64,000 bases of DNA, from NCBI RefSeq assembly GCF_000204055.1, contig NW_006768798.1, positions 186,001-250,000 on the forward strand. The letters are read 5' to 3'. Both the position numbers and the translations under genes were made by a program. This stretch comes from Melampsora larici-populina 98AG31 (Eukaryota; Basidiomycota; Pucciniomycetes; Pucciniales; Melampsoraceae). How positions within the stretch are numbered: position 1 is the first letter of the stretch; each line of letters starts with the position of its first letter. This document shows positions 1 to 11,249 of the stretch, one piece after another. A model generated the notes under the pieces. It had not been told where the DNA came from. It made no database searches and worked only from the letters and a program-made list of their open reading frames with translations.

Positions 1-268
1 GCCAGGCATGTGCCCAGATTTCACTTTGTAATACCTAAATCTATCAGAAGTGTTGACAAGACAAAGCTGAGATCAACAAAGAAGGTAATTACTAAACTCA
101 ACAGAACTGAATTGGACATGGGAAGCTTTTAAAGAAAGCTAACTATGGAGAAAGCAAAAAATTGTAGATAGTAAGGATAAGAGAGATGAAATTGTCTTAA
201 TGGATTTAGTGAAGTTCTCAGTAGCACAGTAAGAACAAGAAATGAAAAACCGGTAATGACTTGCTTTA

Positions 269-414
269 GGGCACATTCACTTGAGCAATTTCTGGTGAGA
301 AATCACATTCTGAAAAATTCAAAGTGTCTATTTGGTGGTACATGTTCCATTTTTGCATTGATTTTTTTTCATATTCTGATTTCTGATCATATATTCCTTA
401 AGTGAACGTGCCCC
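269..414. mobile_element. MITE-like element with ~17-bp terminal inverted repeats
   Basis: The left end reads GGGCACATTCACTTGAG. The right end, reverse complemented, reads GGGGCACGTTCACTTAAG, so the ends are inverted repeats with two or three mismatches around a ~110-bp A+T-rich core without an ORF. The flanks are TTA on the left and TAA on the right. These could be a decayed 3-bp target duplication of PIF/Harbinger type, but they are not identical, so the superfamily is uncertain. Confidence 0.55.
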
Positions 415-1191
415 TAAGAATTGAAGAAGTAAAAATATTACAATTGAAAACAGAGAGAGGTTTGTAAGAGAAAGACAATCACAAAGAAAAATTGGTTGAT
501 TAGATTACCAAACAGTTTATCAAGTCGACTGATTCTTCTCTTGGATCTCTTTTGATGAGACTTAGCAATATGTTGTAGCTTCGAGAGGGAGATGCAAGAG
601 AAGCTTTAAGGGTGGTCTCGTGAATATAGTAGATTGCTAAGTGAGGAAAAGCAATATGCACAACGGGAGACAAGACTAGTATGAACTCTACATGTAACAC
701 GCGTGACAGGTCATAACACCACTCCCCCTTTTATGTCTCTTTAATCTCATCATTCATTTGAATCCCAACCTGTCCAACATTTATCCCAATCCAGTTTCCT
801 ACAACACAGCTACTTGAATTGATAATATTTTGTCTTCTTTTGTCTTGTTGGTTTTGACCATCACATAATGACTGTTTACACTGACAGGAAAAGCTCTACA
901 TGATGAGGAATTTGAGGAAGTGTTGGCAATTGAGATCATAGGAAAAGTGATCTTATGATCCATTGTATGGTTGCTTTTCCTATGGTCCTGTTCTCAATGC
1001 TCATATAATCAAACACTTTATTGATTTTCTTTTCACAAATTCTCACAAAACATGAAATTTCAGATTTTCAAGATCAAAATGCTTTTCCACATGTAGAAAA
1101 GCACTTGCACAGAGCACAATTTTTATAAATTAAGGCTAAGTAAACATGCTCTGGGTCCCTTAAATGAATCAATAGGTATGGATTTCTTAAT

Positions 1192-1328
1192 CTAAAGAGA
1201 TTGATGATCTAATGTCAGTCTACGCAGGAGACTGATATGATCACAAAGAAATCACAATACCTAAAGAGATTGATGATCTAATGTCAGTCTACGCAGGAGA
1301 CTGATATGATCAAAAAGAAATCACAATC
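1192..1328. repeat. 69-bp tandem duplication, each unit with a small hairpin
   Basis: Two head-to-tail copies (1192-1260 and 1261-1328) are nearly identical; the one internal substitution I see is in TGATCACAAAG versus TGATCAAAAAG. Each unit contains a 7-bp stem TCAGTCT / AGACTGA with a 7-nt loop, a TGATGAT near its start and a CTGA near its end. The latter two resemble box C and box D of snoRNAs, but the spacing and flanks do not make a convincing snoRNA. Confidence 0.8.
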
Positions 1329-1760
1329 TGAAGTAAACAAAGATTGAGAAAACTAGTAATGAGTTCGATGAGAAAAGAACAACAAAGTGAGAACACACTG
1401 TTCTATCTATATGGATCACTCAAACACATTATGATGTCATGATGTTAGAAAGAGAAAAAGAGAAAACCTCAAGTATTATGCACAAGTCGTAATACGCGTC
1501 CTGCAACATAAAGAGACATTATTCCATAAGTCTCAATTCCCTACCTGCCTTCTTTCCTTTTTTGGTAGGCCTTGAAGGGGACTTAGTCAAGTTAGCTATC
1601 AATGTACACTCTTGTCTAGAGCTGTGAACTGGGATAAAGTTTTTCTTGGTTGGCTCGAATGAATCTCAATTTCATAACAAGAAAACCATTGGAGACATCC
1701 GAGCTCTCGCCTTGACGATCCAATGTCTATTGAGAAGTCTGCCGTAAAAAAAGTATAAGT

Positions 1761-1832
1761 CTCTCTGTCGGGGACTCGAACCCCGGTTGCCCGCGTGACA
1801 AGCGGGAGTACTGACCACTATACTAACAAAGA
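1761..1832 (-). tRNA. tRNA-Asp (anticodon GUC)
   Basis: On the minus strand a full cloverleaf can be folded. The acceptor TCTTTGT pairs with ACAGAGA (one G-U), the anticodon arm is CCCGC-TTGTCAC-GCGGG with GTC at positions 34-36, and the T arm is CGGGG-TTCGAGT-CCCCG. The discriminator base is G. It is 72 nt long and has no intron. The 3' CCA is not encoded, as usual in eukaryotes. Confidence 0.97.
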
Positions 1833-2632
1833 CCATGAGAGATTAACCCAAAATGCGAGTATAGCCAGCATACCTTGTATACCATCATCGATCTAGCACT
1901 TTCATATATTCATTCCAACCACAACCTGAAGTGACAAATTGACGACCATCCTTCGAGGGAAATAAAACTGATCGTCACTTACAATCAGCTTATCATGATG
2001 ACTTACATGACTGCAATGGTCTTGTTATCTACTGCTACCGCCTCGTCCAGTCTTCTTGCTTCAACTCGATCAATAAAGTACACTCAGGTAAAAGGATTAA
2101 ATAACAAAGCTTCAATAAACAGCCAGATTCATGTAGTCAAAAGTATACGTTCTTCTTGAGCGGTCTGATTCCCTCCGTGACAAGTGTTTCTTCTTCGAAC
2201 TTTATTTGAGGGAATTGTAGACTTGAGGATGCTGAAGGTTCTTTGAAGATATTGGTATCGTTTGTTTTGATATGATGTTCGACTTCTTGATTGACGAGAT
2301 TGGTCAGAAATCATTCAGAAATTTCTGAATCCTCAAGGAGAACAAGATCGTTCATCAAAATCATGGTATAAGTCAGCGAGGCCAAGGGACCGCATTGTCG
2401 GTCTCAAGGCCCTGTCATGCAGCTACGCTAGAGTAGTAGCATATGGGATAGGATATGTTTATAGGAAGTGTTTAGGTTTCAGCTATCAAACTTTTTCAAA
2501 ACTTTCTTCAACCAACTCTCATTCAACCATCTTCAACCATATCAATCGAGCAAGGACCCTTAGCCGCGAGCTCAAATTTCTTTGCAAACACAAAATATCA
2601 AAACTTCAACATCATCAAATCATATCCAAACT
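1833..2632. other. Intergenic region and SNU13 upstream sequence
   Basis: Between tRNA-Asp and SNU13 I find no credible gene. The last ~200 bases are pyrimidine-rich with CAACC/TTCAACC runs, consistent with a fungal promoter and 5' UTR. Confidence 0.5.
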
Positions 2633-3244
2633 ATGGCTACCAATAGTAAAGCATTTCCTTTAGCTGATGCTAACCTTACGAATCAAATCCTTGATCTTGT
2701 TCAACAAGTTAGTGTCTTTTCTATCCAATTCTTTCTTGAAAATCTAAAAGTTTCTAAATCAACAATCTCTCAAAAAAATGTTGGATTTCATTTTGACTGA
2801 TTTGTTTTTTTTCGTCTTCTTTTTTAGGCTTCTCATTATAAACAATTAAGAAAAGGAGCCAACGAAGCTACTAAAACTTTAAATCGAGGGATTTGTGAAT
2901 TCATTGTGCTTACTGCTGATACCGATCCAATTGAAATTCTCTTACATCTTCCATTATTATGTGAAGATAAAGTAAGCATATTTTTTTTCAAAACAAAACA
3001 AAATAAAAAAAGTTTTTTCTTTCCTTTTTCAATCATGAATGTTTTAATTAATCTTTTTGAACATTTCTTTTGTTTCTTTCTTTAGAATGTTCCATATGTA
3101 TTTGTTCCATCCAAGACTGCTCTTGGTAGAGCTTGTGGTGTGACTCGAGCTGTGATTGCTTGCTCAGTAACGACCAACGAAGCTAAAGAATTACAACAAC
3201 AGATCGAAAGTGTCAAGAGTCAAATCGAACGTTTGTTAATCTGA
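2633..3244 (+). CDS. SNU13: SNU13 / 15.5K U4 snRNP and box C/D snoRNP protein
   Basis: Three exons (2633-2707, 2828-2971, 3086-3244) encode 125 residues, the normal family length. The protein follows the L7Ae/NHP2L1 family along its whole length: [20 protein letters not shown], then [20 protein letters not shown], the P-loop-like [19 protein letters not shown], and the C-terminal IERLLI. In this family the protein binds the kink-turn of U4 snRNA and of box C/D snoRNAs in the nucleus and nucleolus. I chose the ATG before [14 protein letters not shown] because it matches family length. An in-frame ATG at 2582 would add 17 residues not typical of the family. It is convergent with CWC24, the two stops lying about 280 bp apart. 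Confidence 0.97.
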
Positions 3245-3525
3245 TCAACTGACTTTTTGGGAGTTTGATGTAATCAATCCATCAAACTCAATGCCGAACC
3301 GGGAATGTTTTGTTGGGAGATTTCTTTGGGGCTTATCCATGGGATCAATTTGTTTACCTTGTGAAATTTCAATCATAGATCCATAGCCTAATGACTACAA
3401 AAAAGAAAGTTGGGAAATGATTTACAATCGTGAAGATGCGATGAGACTTTCCATCAAAAATTGAAATGTGCCCATCTATTCAAGTTAATCTAATGCTGAA
3501 TATTGATCTCTCTATTTGGAGATCA

Positions 3526-4858
3526 TTATTCATCCTCATAAAAACTCCGCTCAGACCCTTCATCCTCTTCTGGTGCTTCCTCTAATCCTTCAATACCATC
3601 CAATCCCCTCTCTTCTAATTGCTTGGCCTCCTTCTCAGCCTTAAGTCGCTCTTGTTTGGCTTTCATCCTTTCAATAATCTTTGCGGCTCTAGACACCAAT
3701 AACAAATGATATAAATATGTGTCAAAATGCTGTTATAAGAATCGGATCACGAAATTGTCCAACTGACTTGTTAAAGATTCCACTCGTAGGAGCGCCACAA
3801 GCAAAACATTTAGGTGTCTTGGCAAATCGTTTGATAGCGCAGCCTGAACAGAAGTAATGTTGACATTTAGTCACGATCGGATCCGTAAAGGGTTGCCGAC
3901 AGATCAAGCTAAGAAAATTTTACATCAGGATCCAACTTGACTTTTTGTTTGAGTCGCGTGTCTAATCTCACGAAGATCAAGTGAAGATTATACATACCAA
4001 GCAAATGGAACCTCTTCCTCCTCTTCTTCTTCTTGTTGATTACCTTTTCCTCGAGATCCAGCAAAAGCGTCATCGAGTTGCCAACCATGCATATAATCAC
4101 TACGATCGTGTAAAAACTAAAAAGAAAAACCGACAGATCTATTAGGATCTTTGAAGGAATTTAACCATGAGAAAGAAGACGACATATCTTACTTTACATG
4201 TATCACCAAAACCACAAAACCCGGTATCTTTATAATCTTTACAAACATCAGGTTGATAATCTACAACAGTAATCGTTCTAACATTATCAGGTCCACCTTT
4301 GATTGGACCATACTTTGCAGAACCTTTTGGTAATTGATGTTTAAGTGATGAAGCACCATGATATAATCCATCATCTTCATCTGGTGGTAAATCATTTGAT
4401 ATGATAGGTTTTAATTGATTTGATAGTTTAAGTTCAGATGATAAGATTTCTTGTCTGGCTTGTTGTCGTGCTGATCCTTGGGCTTGATAAGCTACTCCAC
4501 CTCTTTTTGAGATTTGTGTATCTTCATCTTCTTCGTCTTCGTCTTCTTCTTCTGAACTTTCATCGTCTTCTGTCTTGCGTCGTTTGTAAGATGATCCAGT
4601 GGTTTGTAATAATGGATTCAAGTTTCTTCTTTTACTTCTTTTACTTGATTTAACGATTTCTGGTTGTGGTATTGGTATTGATTTTGATGATTTTCCAAAA
4701 CTACTGGATTTCTTGATGGTTTCTTCTTCCATGTTTTCTGAAATTCGTTGACGTGCATTGGTAGTTGTTTTCTTAGGTTTCTTTTTGAATAGAGGTGGAT
4801 CTGTGCTTGTTTTCGTTGGATCTGATGGATGAGTTGACGAGGATGGTTCGTTTGACAT
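3526..4858 (-). CDS. CWC24: CWC24 / RNF113-type pre-mRNA splicing factor (CCCH + RING)
   Basis: Four exons (4858-4193, 4116-3998, 3908-3768, 3688-3526) encode about 362 residues. The N-terminal ~150 residues are Ser/Lys/Glu-rich with an acidic [16 protein letters not shown] run and are probably disordered. A CCCH zinc finger follows ([16 protein letters not shown], then H in exon 2), typical of RNF113/Cwc24. Then comes a C3HC4 RING finger: [29 protein letters not shown] and CFACGAP. The tail is Lys/Glu-rich. In yeast, Cwc24 joins the Bact spliceosome near the 5' splice site and Prp8, so a nuclear splicing role is expected. All three splice junctions preserve frame. The exon 3 donor is taken as GTCAGT, giving [11 protein letters not shown]. 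Confidence 0.95.
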
Positions 4859-5979
4859 GCTGGCTGGTGACTAGTTACTGGTTTTTGTCAAACTTCATTT
4901 CTCAAACTGATTGGTGTCCTTAGCTAGATGTCAGCTGAGCTATCACCTCCAATGACATCTCACCAGCACGACCAGGCTGCCATGATCCATCCCATGCGTG
5001 CCCCGAATCCGTGATATAGGTTTGCTTGAGAAAAGTGAAGGTGGTCCAAGTACGGCTCAGCATCACCTCATCACCGCCTCATGCTTGAACTAATAAATGC
5101 AACACACCAACAAAAGAACATCCGAAAATGAATGGCACGATGCACTCGACAATCCAGACATATTTCTGAAATACCACTTTTCGCTCTCTGTGGCCTTTCA
5201 TGATGAGGGGATCCTTCAAGATAACTGACGATTCCTCAACTTCCTTTGATATCTGTTTCGAATGCTCAAATGTATTACTAATTTTTAGTCAACTTCACCT
5301 TCATCACATTGATGTTGATTGTTTTCAAGGGGACACATGCATAACAACTGTGCTTATCAGATCGGTAGCATTCTTCACAAACGCGCTAGTCAAGATTCAA
5401 GGTATTCGGCACTTTTTGGAAAACGAAACCTTTCTCATATCTTTAGTTTGAGTATCATTCAAGGCATTCGTAGTGTTGTCATGGCATACATGATACGATA
5501 TCATTCAACATGGGGTAGTTGACCATGTGGGAGTCGTATATACAATTCACCCACAGTGGGGGTTGAGATTCTGGAGATATGAACCGTATGCACATGTATG
5601 CACCCCTACGAGTATGGCACTTTGGTATAAGCAGATCGAAATCCTATCCGAGTCGTGTGGGTTTAACCAACGCGCGCTCGAAAAGATCAATGTCTTTGTG
5701 ACAAGTTAAACAAACGGTACAAGAACAATGAGACGAATTGATTGTATATCTCTTGAGTTTCAGAATAAAATCAATGGAAGAAGACAAAGTAGTCTACATG
5801 TCAAGAAAATTGTCTGGTGAACTGTCAACATGGTCATCGCTTCACTATAGCCGAGATTTCCTTTGTGGACCAGGTTATAAGATTCTTAATCGCAGGCTGC
5901 CAGTTTGGCAGTATCGATATACCACTCCAATTTAATCAAAAGTCACTCATTTTTCAAATACCCCCAAGAAAACCACGGG
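4859..5979. other. Intergenic region; 5' flank of the tandem secreted-protein array
   Basis: No gene model supported. From about 5670 onward the sequence is shared with the flanks of the downstream copies: a block ending in TGTGACAAGT near 5700, AAGTTTCAGAATAAAATC near 5756, GCCGAGATTTCCTT near 5850, and GTTTGGCAGTATCGAT to TCACTCATTTTTC near 5905-5957. The duplicated unit therefore includes promoter sequence. Confidence 0.55.
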
Positions 5980-8152
5980 ATGAATTCCTTCAAGCTTCGA
6001 AGGCAAAGTTGTCATTCATTTTTGCTCATCATCTTGATTTGTTGCTCTCTGTGTGCGAAACAAATCAATTCAGCTATAATTCCATTCAAGCAGTCAACCT
6101 CACTCGAACGTCGCCTGATTGATACTATCAAGAGTGCGGAGGACCTGTAAATCATCTCCTTGTATATTCGTACACAAATGGCTTGTGCTGACCATGCTAT
6201 CCTTCTACCATGCTTCGTGTTGAATTGTGGAACGAGCAGTGGACCATTGAAGGTCCTCACGGATGAAAGGGTCGAAGAGCTCATCACTACAGGCCAAGGG
6301 CCAGGTAAAATTGAGTAGGGTCTACCTCATTAACCTTATCCCGATTCGTGCTCGGTCAATTTTCTCCTCCGCTGAACCAGTTCTTGTTTTTGATCTTTTA
6401 CAGCACCTTTGATAGGCATATGAACGACATTGTCAAAAAACCCTCAACTCAAATTGACTTTCGGACTTGGATAATGTAGGTCTCAGGTGGAGTCAAGATA
6501 GTCTACTCATGCCCCCGAATCCAGAAGGTCTGATCTCTCCTGCAATCCTCTGGTAGCAAGCGTAATGGAGCTCAAGATGTAGAAATACGAGGCGATAGTA
6601 ATTATGCCGAAAGAGACTTCATTGATCATCTTTTGGCTTGGCATAAAGACAAGTGCGTACTAAAAATTCAGACTGTTTGCATCGGTCAAGATTTAATCTG
6701 AAATCTCTTACTCAAGATGGATGAAAAAAGCGAACGAGAAGAAAAAATATCCTTCGGCCGAAAAGATTAAAAAAACACTTAACAAATATCCGTTCAGCTT
6801 GAGTGAGACAAGCAAGGTTGAACATATTCCCGAACCCTTCATTCCGTACGATTCATACCTCAAAAATATTCTAATGTAAGAATTGTTTGCAAAAAACATC
6901 AATATTTCTGAGCTTAAATTTGTCTATGAATTGTTTTGCTGATTTTTTTATCATTTTTCTTTAGGACTCCGGGTGAATTCATCGAACGTTATTTACCTCG
7001 ACACGATGCTTACCGATCTCGATTTTGGGCTAGAATCCAGTAAGTCGATTTCTGTAAGCTTAAAATCTTTCAAACAGACCTTAATCAACTCTTGGAAATC
7101 ATAGGCAAGAGTTTCCTGATTCGGAGTACAACTATGCTTCGGAATCCCTTGTACCGAAAGCATATTGGACTTCGGATATCTTTACCCGATATGAAAAGTT
7201 TGCTTTAGAGGAATTGTGAGTCAAAATCACGCAACGATCTCATTACGGTTCGAAATCAGCTTTTGAATCGATATATGTGATTTTTTTGAATGATTAGAAA
7301 CCAGTGGACAGAGAAGATGTGAGTTTGAAGTGTTTTCCTCAAGTAGTGCTTACAATTCTGGAGCTAACACATTGTGGCATGGTTCTCGCTCTGTGATTAA
7401 GACCAAGATTTGATTTCATTGATCGATATGTGCCAGATATCAAAGGGCTTCGACTAGAATTTGAAGCTTATCTCAAGTGAGTCATTTTTTGTAGATAGTT
7501 TGTGACTTCACTATAGCCAACTTGGATTCATTTTCCGCGTAGCTCAATACCGAAATTCTTGAACCCTGAAACTCGGATGCGTGCTAAGGAATATATGCCT
7601 GCATACCTCGCGTGGGCAAAGAAAGTACACATGTAAGTTGTGTCCGCTCAATGTTGACCGTGTAAAACGTATTGATTCAAGCTCTACCCTCTGCAACACG
7701 CATTATTTTGATGCACATCTACTCTACTAGCTGGACGCCCTCGTCAGTATGGCTCATATCTATCCAATACATGACTAAATGGACGCTGATTTGATGTTTG
7801 GTGACACAGGCACACGGAAAGATTCTTTAGTTACGGGCAAGGTGAATACAGGCTCAAGGAACCGTTCATCAAGTATCTTTACAAGAAAGGTGCTACACGT
7901 GGTTTATCACCTCAAGATACTTATTTCCATGGTGATATTCATGCGGAATACTCAGCTTTTCTTTACGAAAGGAAACATGCCAATTTTGCTAAGAAGATGT
8001 TATATAAATTTCAAGAATGGAAATATAATCTTCATCTTGGTTGGACTGCTTTTAAAAATAGTTTTTCAAATTTGGATGGATGGGATAAATTCTTTTTAGG
8101 AATGGGTGCTGCTGAGTTAGGAGATATCTTTGTGAGACTTTTCGCCGGTTGA
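5980..8152 (+). CDS. Secreted 12-exon family protein, copy A
   Basis: Exons: 5980-6146, 6240-6314, 6404-6475, 6557-6652, 6717-6875, 6965-7039, 7105-7215, 7298-7318, 7402-7476, 7543-7632, 7731-7742, 7810-8152; 431 residues. A signal peptide is clear (FLLIILICCSLCAKQINS), followed by ERRLIDTIKSAEDL. I recognise no known domain. All 11 introns are phase 2, so each internal exon is a multiple of three. Exons 3, 6 and 9 are alike (FDRHMND..FRTWI, FIERYLP..RFWARI, FIDRYVP..FEAYL), and exons 4 and 10 share a Y/L-LAW-K ending. The mature chain has no cysteine and is rich in W, Y and F. The C-terminus runs NFAKKMLYKFQEWKYNLH and then a hydrophobic end (FLGMGAAELGDIFVRLFAG). A host-directed effector role is inference only. 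The start was chosen by alignment of the signal peptide with copies B-D. Confidence 0.85.
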
Positions 8153-9219
8153 TGGATATGATTTAAAAGATTTTAAATTAGTAATCAGTGATTCTTCAAT
8201 CAGATCATCTCTTCTTGCGTATTGTATCAAGACATTGTCTTTCATTTAAACCCTCATTCTTTTTATACTCTCATCAAACGCATGTCTGTACCTTCTTTAT
8301 ACTTTTTATAATTGGATCACTGCAAGGTTTTGAAAGAAACCATAACCAGATATCATTCTTGTTTCTAGAAAAAAATCATGGCTCAAAAGGTGAAAAGTCT
8401 TGATTGGTTTGTTTGATTTATCAAGACCTAAATCTGACCATGTGATCGGGTCCCCAGGGACACCCAAAAATGCATCTTGTCCCTTGACAATCTGAGTGTC
8501 CTTTGCGCGCTTGCTCACCAACGAACCAACCACCGGGCGTATCCTTTGTGTGCGTAATTTCTGTATCGTCAGATTGATGGCTCTCAGTTGGCTATAACTT
8601 ATTGGAATTACGATCTTTTTTAAATAATTTTTCCAATGTGAGACACGATCTCAGATTAAGAGATGGGGGTGATGGTAACAATGATAGCTATATACGAGTA
8701 TGTAGTGGGCGACGTGGGGTTGGTTTTTTTATTCATTGCTTTAAGCGTCATTAGAGCCGTTAGGCTTTCAAAACTGCATCTCTTTCCAGCGGTATTTGTT
8801 CACCCGTGACATCTGATGGGTATGTATCGATCATTCTGGAGAAAGCATGGAATTTGGATATCAGTTGGTTCGATTTCTAGCGAAGATGATTGTAGTCATG
8901 TAAGTGACCAACGCGTGCTCGAGAAGTCCAAAGTCTTTGCGACAAGTGAGAAGAACAGTATGAGGATTGTCAAATCACTAGGTCATCACTGATTTCATTG
9001 CATGTCAAGTTTCAGAATGAAAGCAGAAGGAAGAAAAAGTAGTGTACCGGCAAAATGGTCGGCTCAACATGATCACGACCACACCTCAGCCGAGATTTCC
9101 TTCATGAATCCTGTTACATTTAACATTCTGAATCATAGATTCCACCCAGGCTGCATGTTTCAATCAAAAGTCATTCATTTCTAAAATAAACGTTCGATTG
9201 TCTCCAAAAACGACACGGG
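8153..9219. other. Spacer between copies A and B
   Basis: No gene. The 3' part (about 8905-9219) repeats the 5' flank of copy A: TCGAGAAGTCCAAAGTCTTT, GCGACAAGTGAGA, AAGTTTCAGAATGAAAGCAG and GCCGAGATTTCCTTC. The 5' part matches the downstream sequence of the other copies (for example CTGTACCTTCTTT). Confidence 0.55.
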
Positions 9220-11249
9220 ATGAATTCTTTCAAGCTTCGAACGGAAAGGTGTCATTGGGTTTTGCTCGTCATCTTGATTTATGGCTCTCTGTTCGCAAGA
9301 CACCTCAATTCAGCGGTAATCCCATCCAAGCAGTCAAGCCGTCTCGTACGCCGCTTCATTGATGGTGTCAAGACTGCAGAAGAACTGTAAGTGATCTGTC
9401 TGTTCTACTTCCAATGGCTTGTCGGGCAGCTGACATGTGATGCTTCGATCATTTTTCGTGGTGAATTATGGGTTGAGCAGTGGACCGCTGGAGATTCTCA
9501 CAGATGCAAAGTACCATGAGCTTATCGCTGGAGGCCTAAGGCCAGGTAAAATCGAGTACGGCCTACTTCATCAACATTTATCCTAACTGTGCTCTGAATC
9601 CATCCTCTACTGATTCAACTCTGGTCATCTTTTTCACTCAGGACCTTTGATACCCATATCACTAACATCGTTCAAGACCCTCTGCGTCAACTAGATTTTC
9701 GGCAATGGGTAACGTGCGTCCTACATGCAATTGACTCGGTATGCTCATGTTTCTGATTCATGGAGGACTGATTTATCCCCCTAGCAGTAATCGTCCCACA
9801 CAGAATGGTGTGAAGATTGAAGACAACGGTTTATATGCCGAACGCAATTTCCTTGATCACCTCTATGCCTGGCATAAAGCAGAGTGGGTATAACAATCTA
9901 GCCTCTTTTCTTCTATCATATCGCAATCTGAGATTTCCTACTCGTGACTGTTTAGCAAAGGATATCTTTTGTCCGATCAGGTCGCCAAACTGCTTGAGCA
10001 ATATCCGCTCAGCTCGGGCGCGAAAGTTGGTCACATTCCGGAAACTTCATACCTCAGAACCACTCTAATGTAAGTTTTTTATGAGAAACGTATGTTTGGA
10101 TCTTGGATCAGCCTGGAAATTGTTTTTCTGAGACGTTTGAAATGCCTCCTAGGACTCCGGGCGACTTCATTCAACGTTATTTACCTCCAAACGATGAATA
10201 CCGCAATCGATTTTGGGCTGGAATCCGGTGAGTCAATTCTTTTCAAATCAGGATATCTCGAACGGCGCTTATTCGATTCTTGAATAATCCAGACATGAGT
10301 TCTCGGGTTCGAGTACTTACTTGGCGTCGGACATCTTTCATCGATATGAAACGTTTGCTTTGAATGAAATGTCAGTCAAGTTCAACAGCGATCCTAATGT
10401 TATTCGAGATCAGTTGTTGACCGAATACGTGTGTCTATTCTTGAGCGCTTAGGGGGAAAATTCAAGACACTAAGTGAGTTTGAAGCGTTTTCTTCACATA
10501 GTCTTTACAACTCATCGTGATCCGGAGTTGACACCTTGTGGTATGGGTCCTGTTTTGTGATCAAGACTAAGATTCAACTTCCTCGATGATTACCTACCAG
10601 ACATTCCCGGGGTTAAAGTAGAATTTGCAAAATATCTTGAGTATGGGAAAACGTTTCACATCGTTTACAAGTTGATTCCAGCTGACTGGGCTTCAAACTC
10701 CGCGCAGCCGCACGCAAGTACTGTGGCAACCTCGTAATTCGCTCCCTCTCAAAACATATATGACCGAATATCTCAAGTGGGCAAAGGAATACAATGTGTA
10801 AGTTGTGTCACCTACATGTTGACCGTAAAATATATTGATCTGGGCTTCATCTCCTGCAACATGAATCACTTTGATGCACACCCCCTTTGCCAGCTGGACG
10901 CCTTCGTCAGTGTGGCTCCTATCTATTCAACGCCTAGATAAATGAGCGCTAATTTGTAATTCTTTGAAACAGGGACACAGAGGAGTTCTTCAGACTGGGG
11001 AAAGGCGAATACAGGCTAAAAGATCCCTTCATCAAGTATCTTTACAAAAAAGCTAAAAAGCTTAATTACTCAAGAAGAGAAGCTTATTTCACTGGCGATA
11101 TCCAATCGGAATTCAATAATTTTCTTCGCGAAAGAAACAATGTCAGTTTTGCTAAGAAGATCCTATATAAGTTTCAAGAATGGAAATATAATGTTGGTCT
11201 TGGTTGGACTGCTTTTAGAAAGCAGGTTTTCAATTTTAGATGGTTTTGA
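9220..11249 (+). CDS. Secreted 12-exon family protein, copy B (C-terminal frameshift)
   Basis: Exons: 9220-9386, 9481-9555, 9642-9713, 9788-9883, 9956-10069, 10153-10227, 10293-10370, 10453-10473, 10566-10640, 10708-10797, 10894-10905, 10973-11249; 383 residues. It has the same exon plan, all phase 2, and the same signal peptide type (WVLLVILIYGSLFARHLNSA). Exon 6 gives TPGDFIQRYLP and exon 9 FNFLDDYLPDIPG. The chain stops after FRKQVFNFRWF. In the next frame the DNA still encodes SILDGFDESFHEI, which aligns with SNLDGWDKFF of copy A, so a one-base indel near 11215-11235 has removed about 30 residues of the usual C-terminus. Exon 5 is shorter than in copy A (114 versus 159 nt). Function unknown; the truncated product may still be made. 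Confidence 0.82.

Larger units (their letters stand above)
1..1760. other. Intergenic region with repeats
   Basis: No coding model can be supported here on either strand; open frames are short and lack homology or splice-consistent partners. It holds a MITE-like TIR element (269-414) and a 69-bp tandem repeat (1192-1328), annotated separately. Confidence 0.6.

Noticed and set aside
900..1010. Inverted words CATAGGAAAAG / CTTTTCCTATG near 940-985
   Set aside because: Only ~11 bp pair well and the flanks diverge; too weak to call an element.
1192..1328. CRISPR-like array
   Set aside because: Two contiguous 69-bp copies without spacers in a eukaryotic genome; a simple tandem duplication.
6080..6146. 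RxLR-like motif after the signal peptide in copies A-D
   Set aside because: The copies read RRLI, RRFI, RRMI and RRLV; none fits R-x-L-R, and fungi are not known to use the oomycete motif in the same way. The conserved basic/acidic stretch (SAED/TAEE) is noted only as a family feature.
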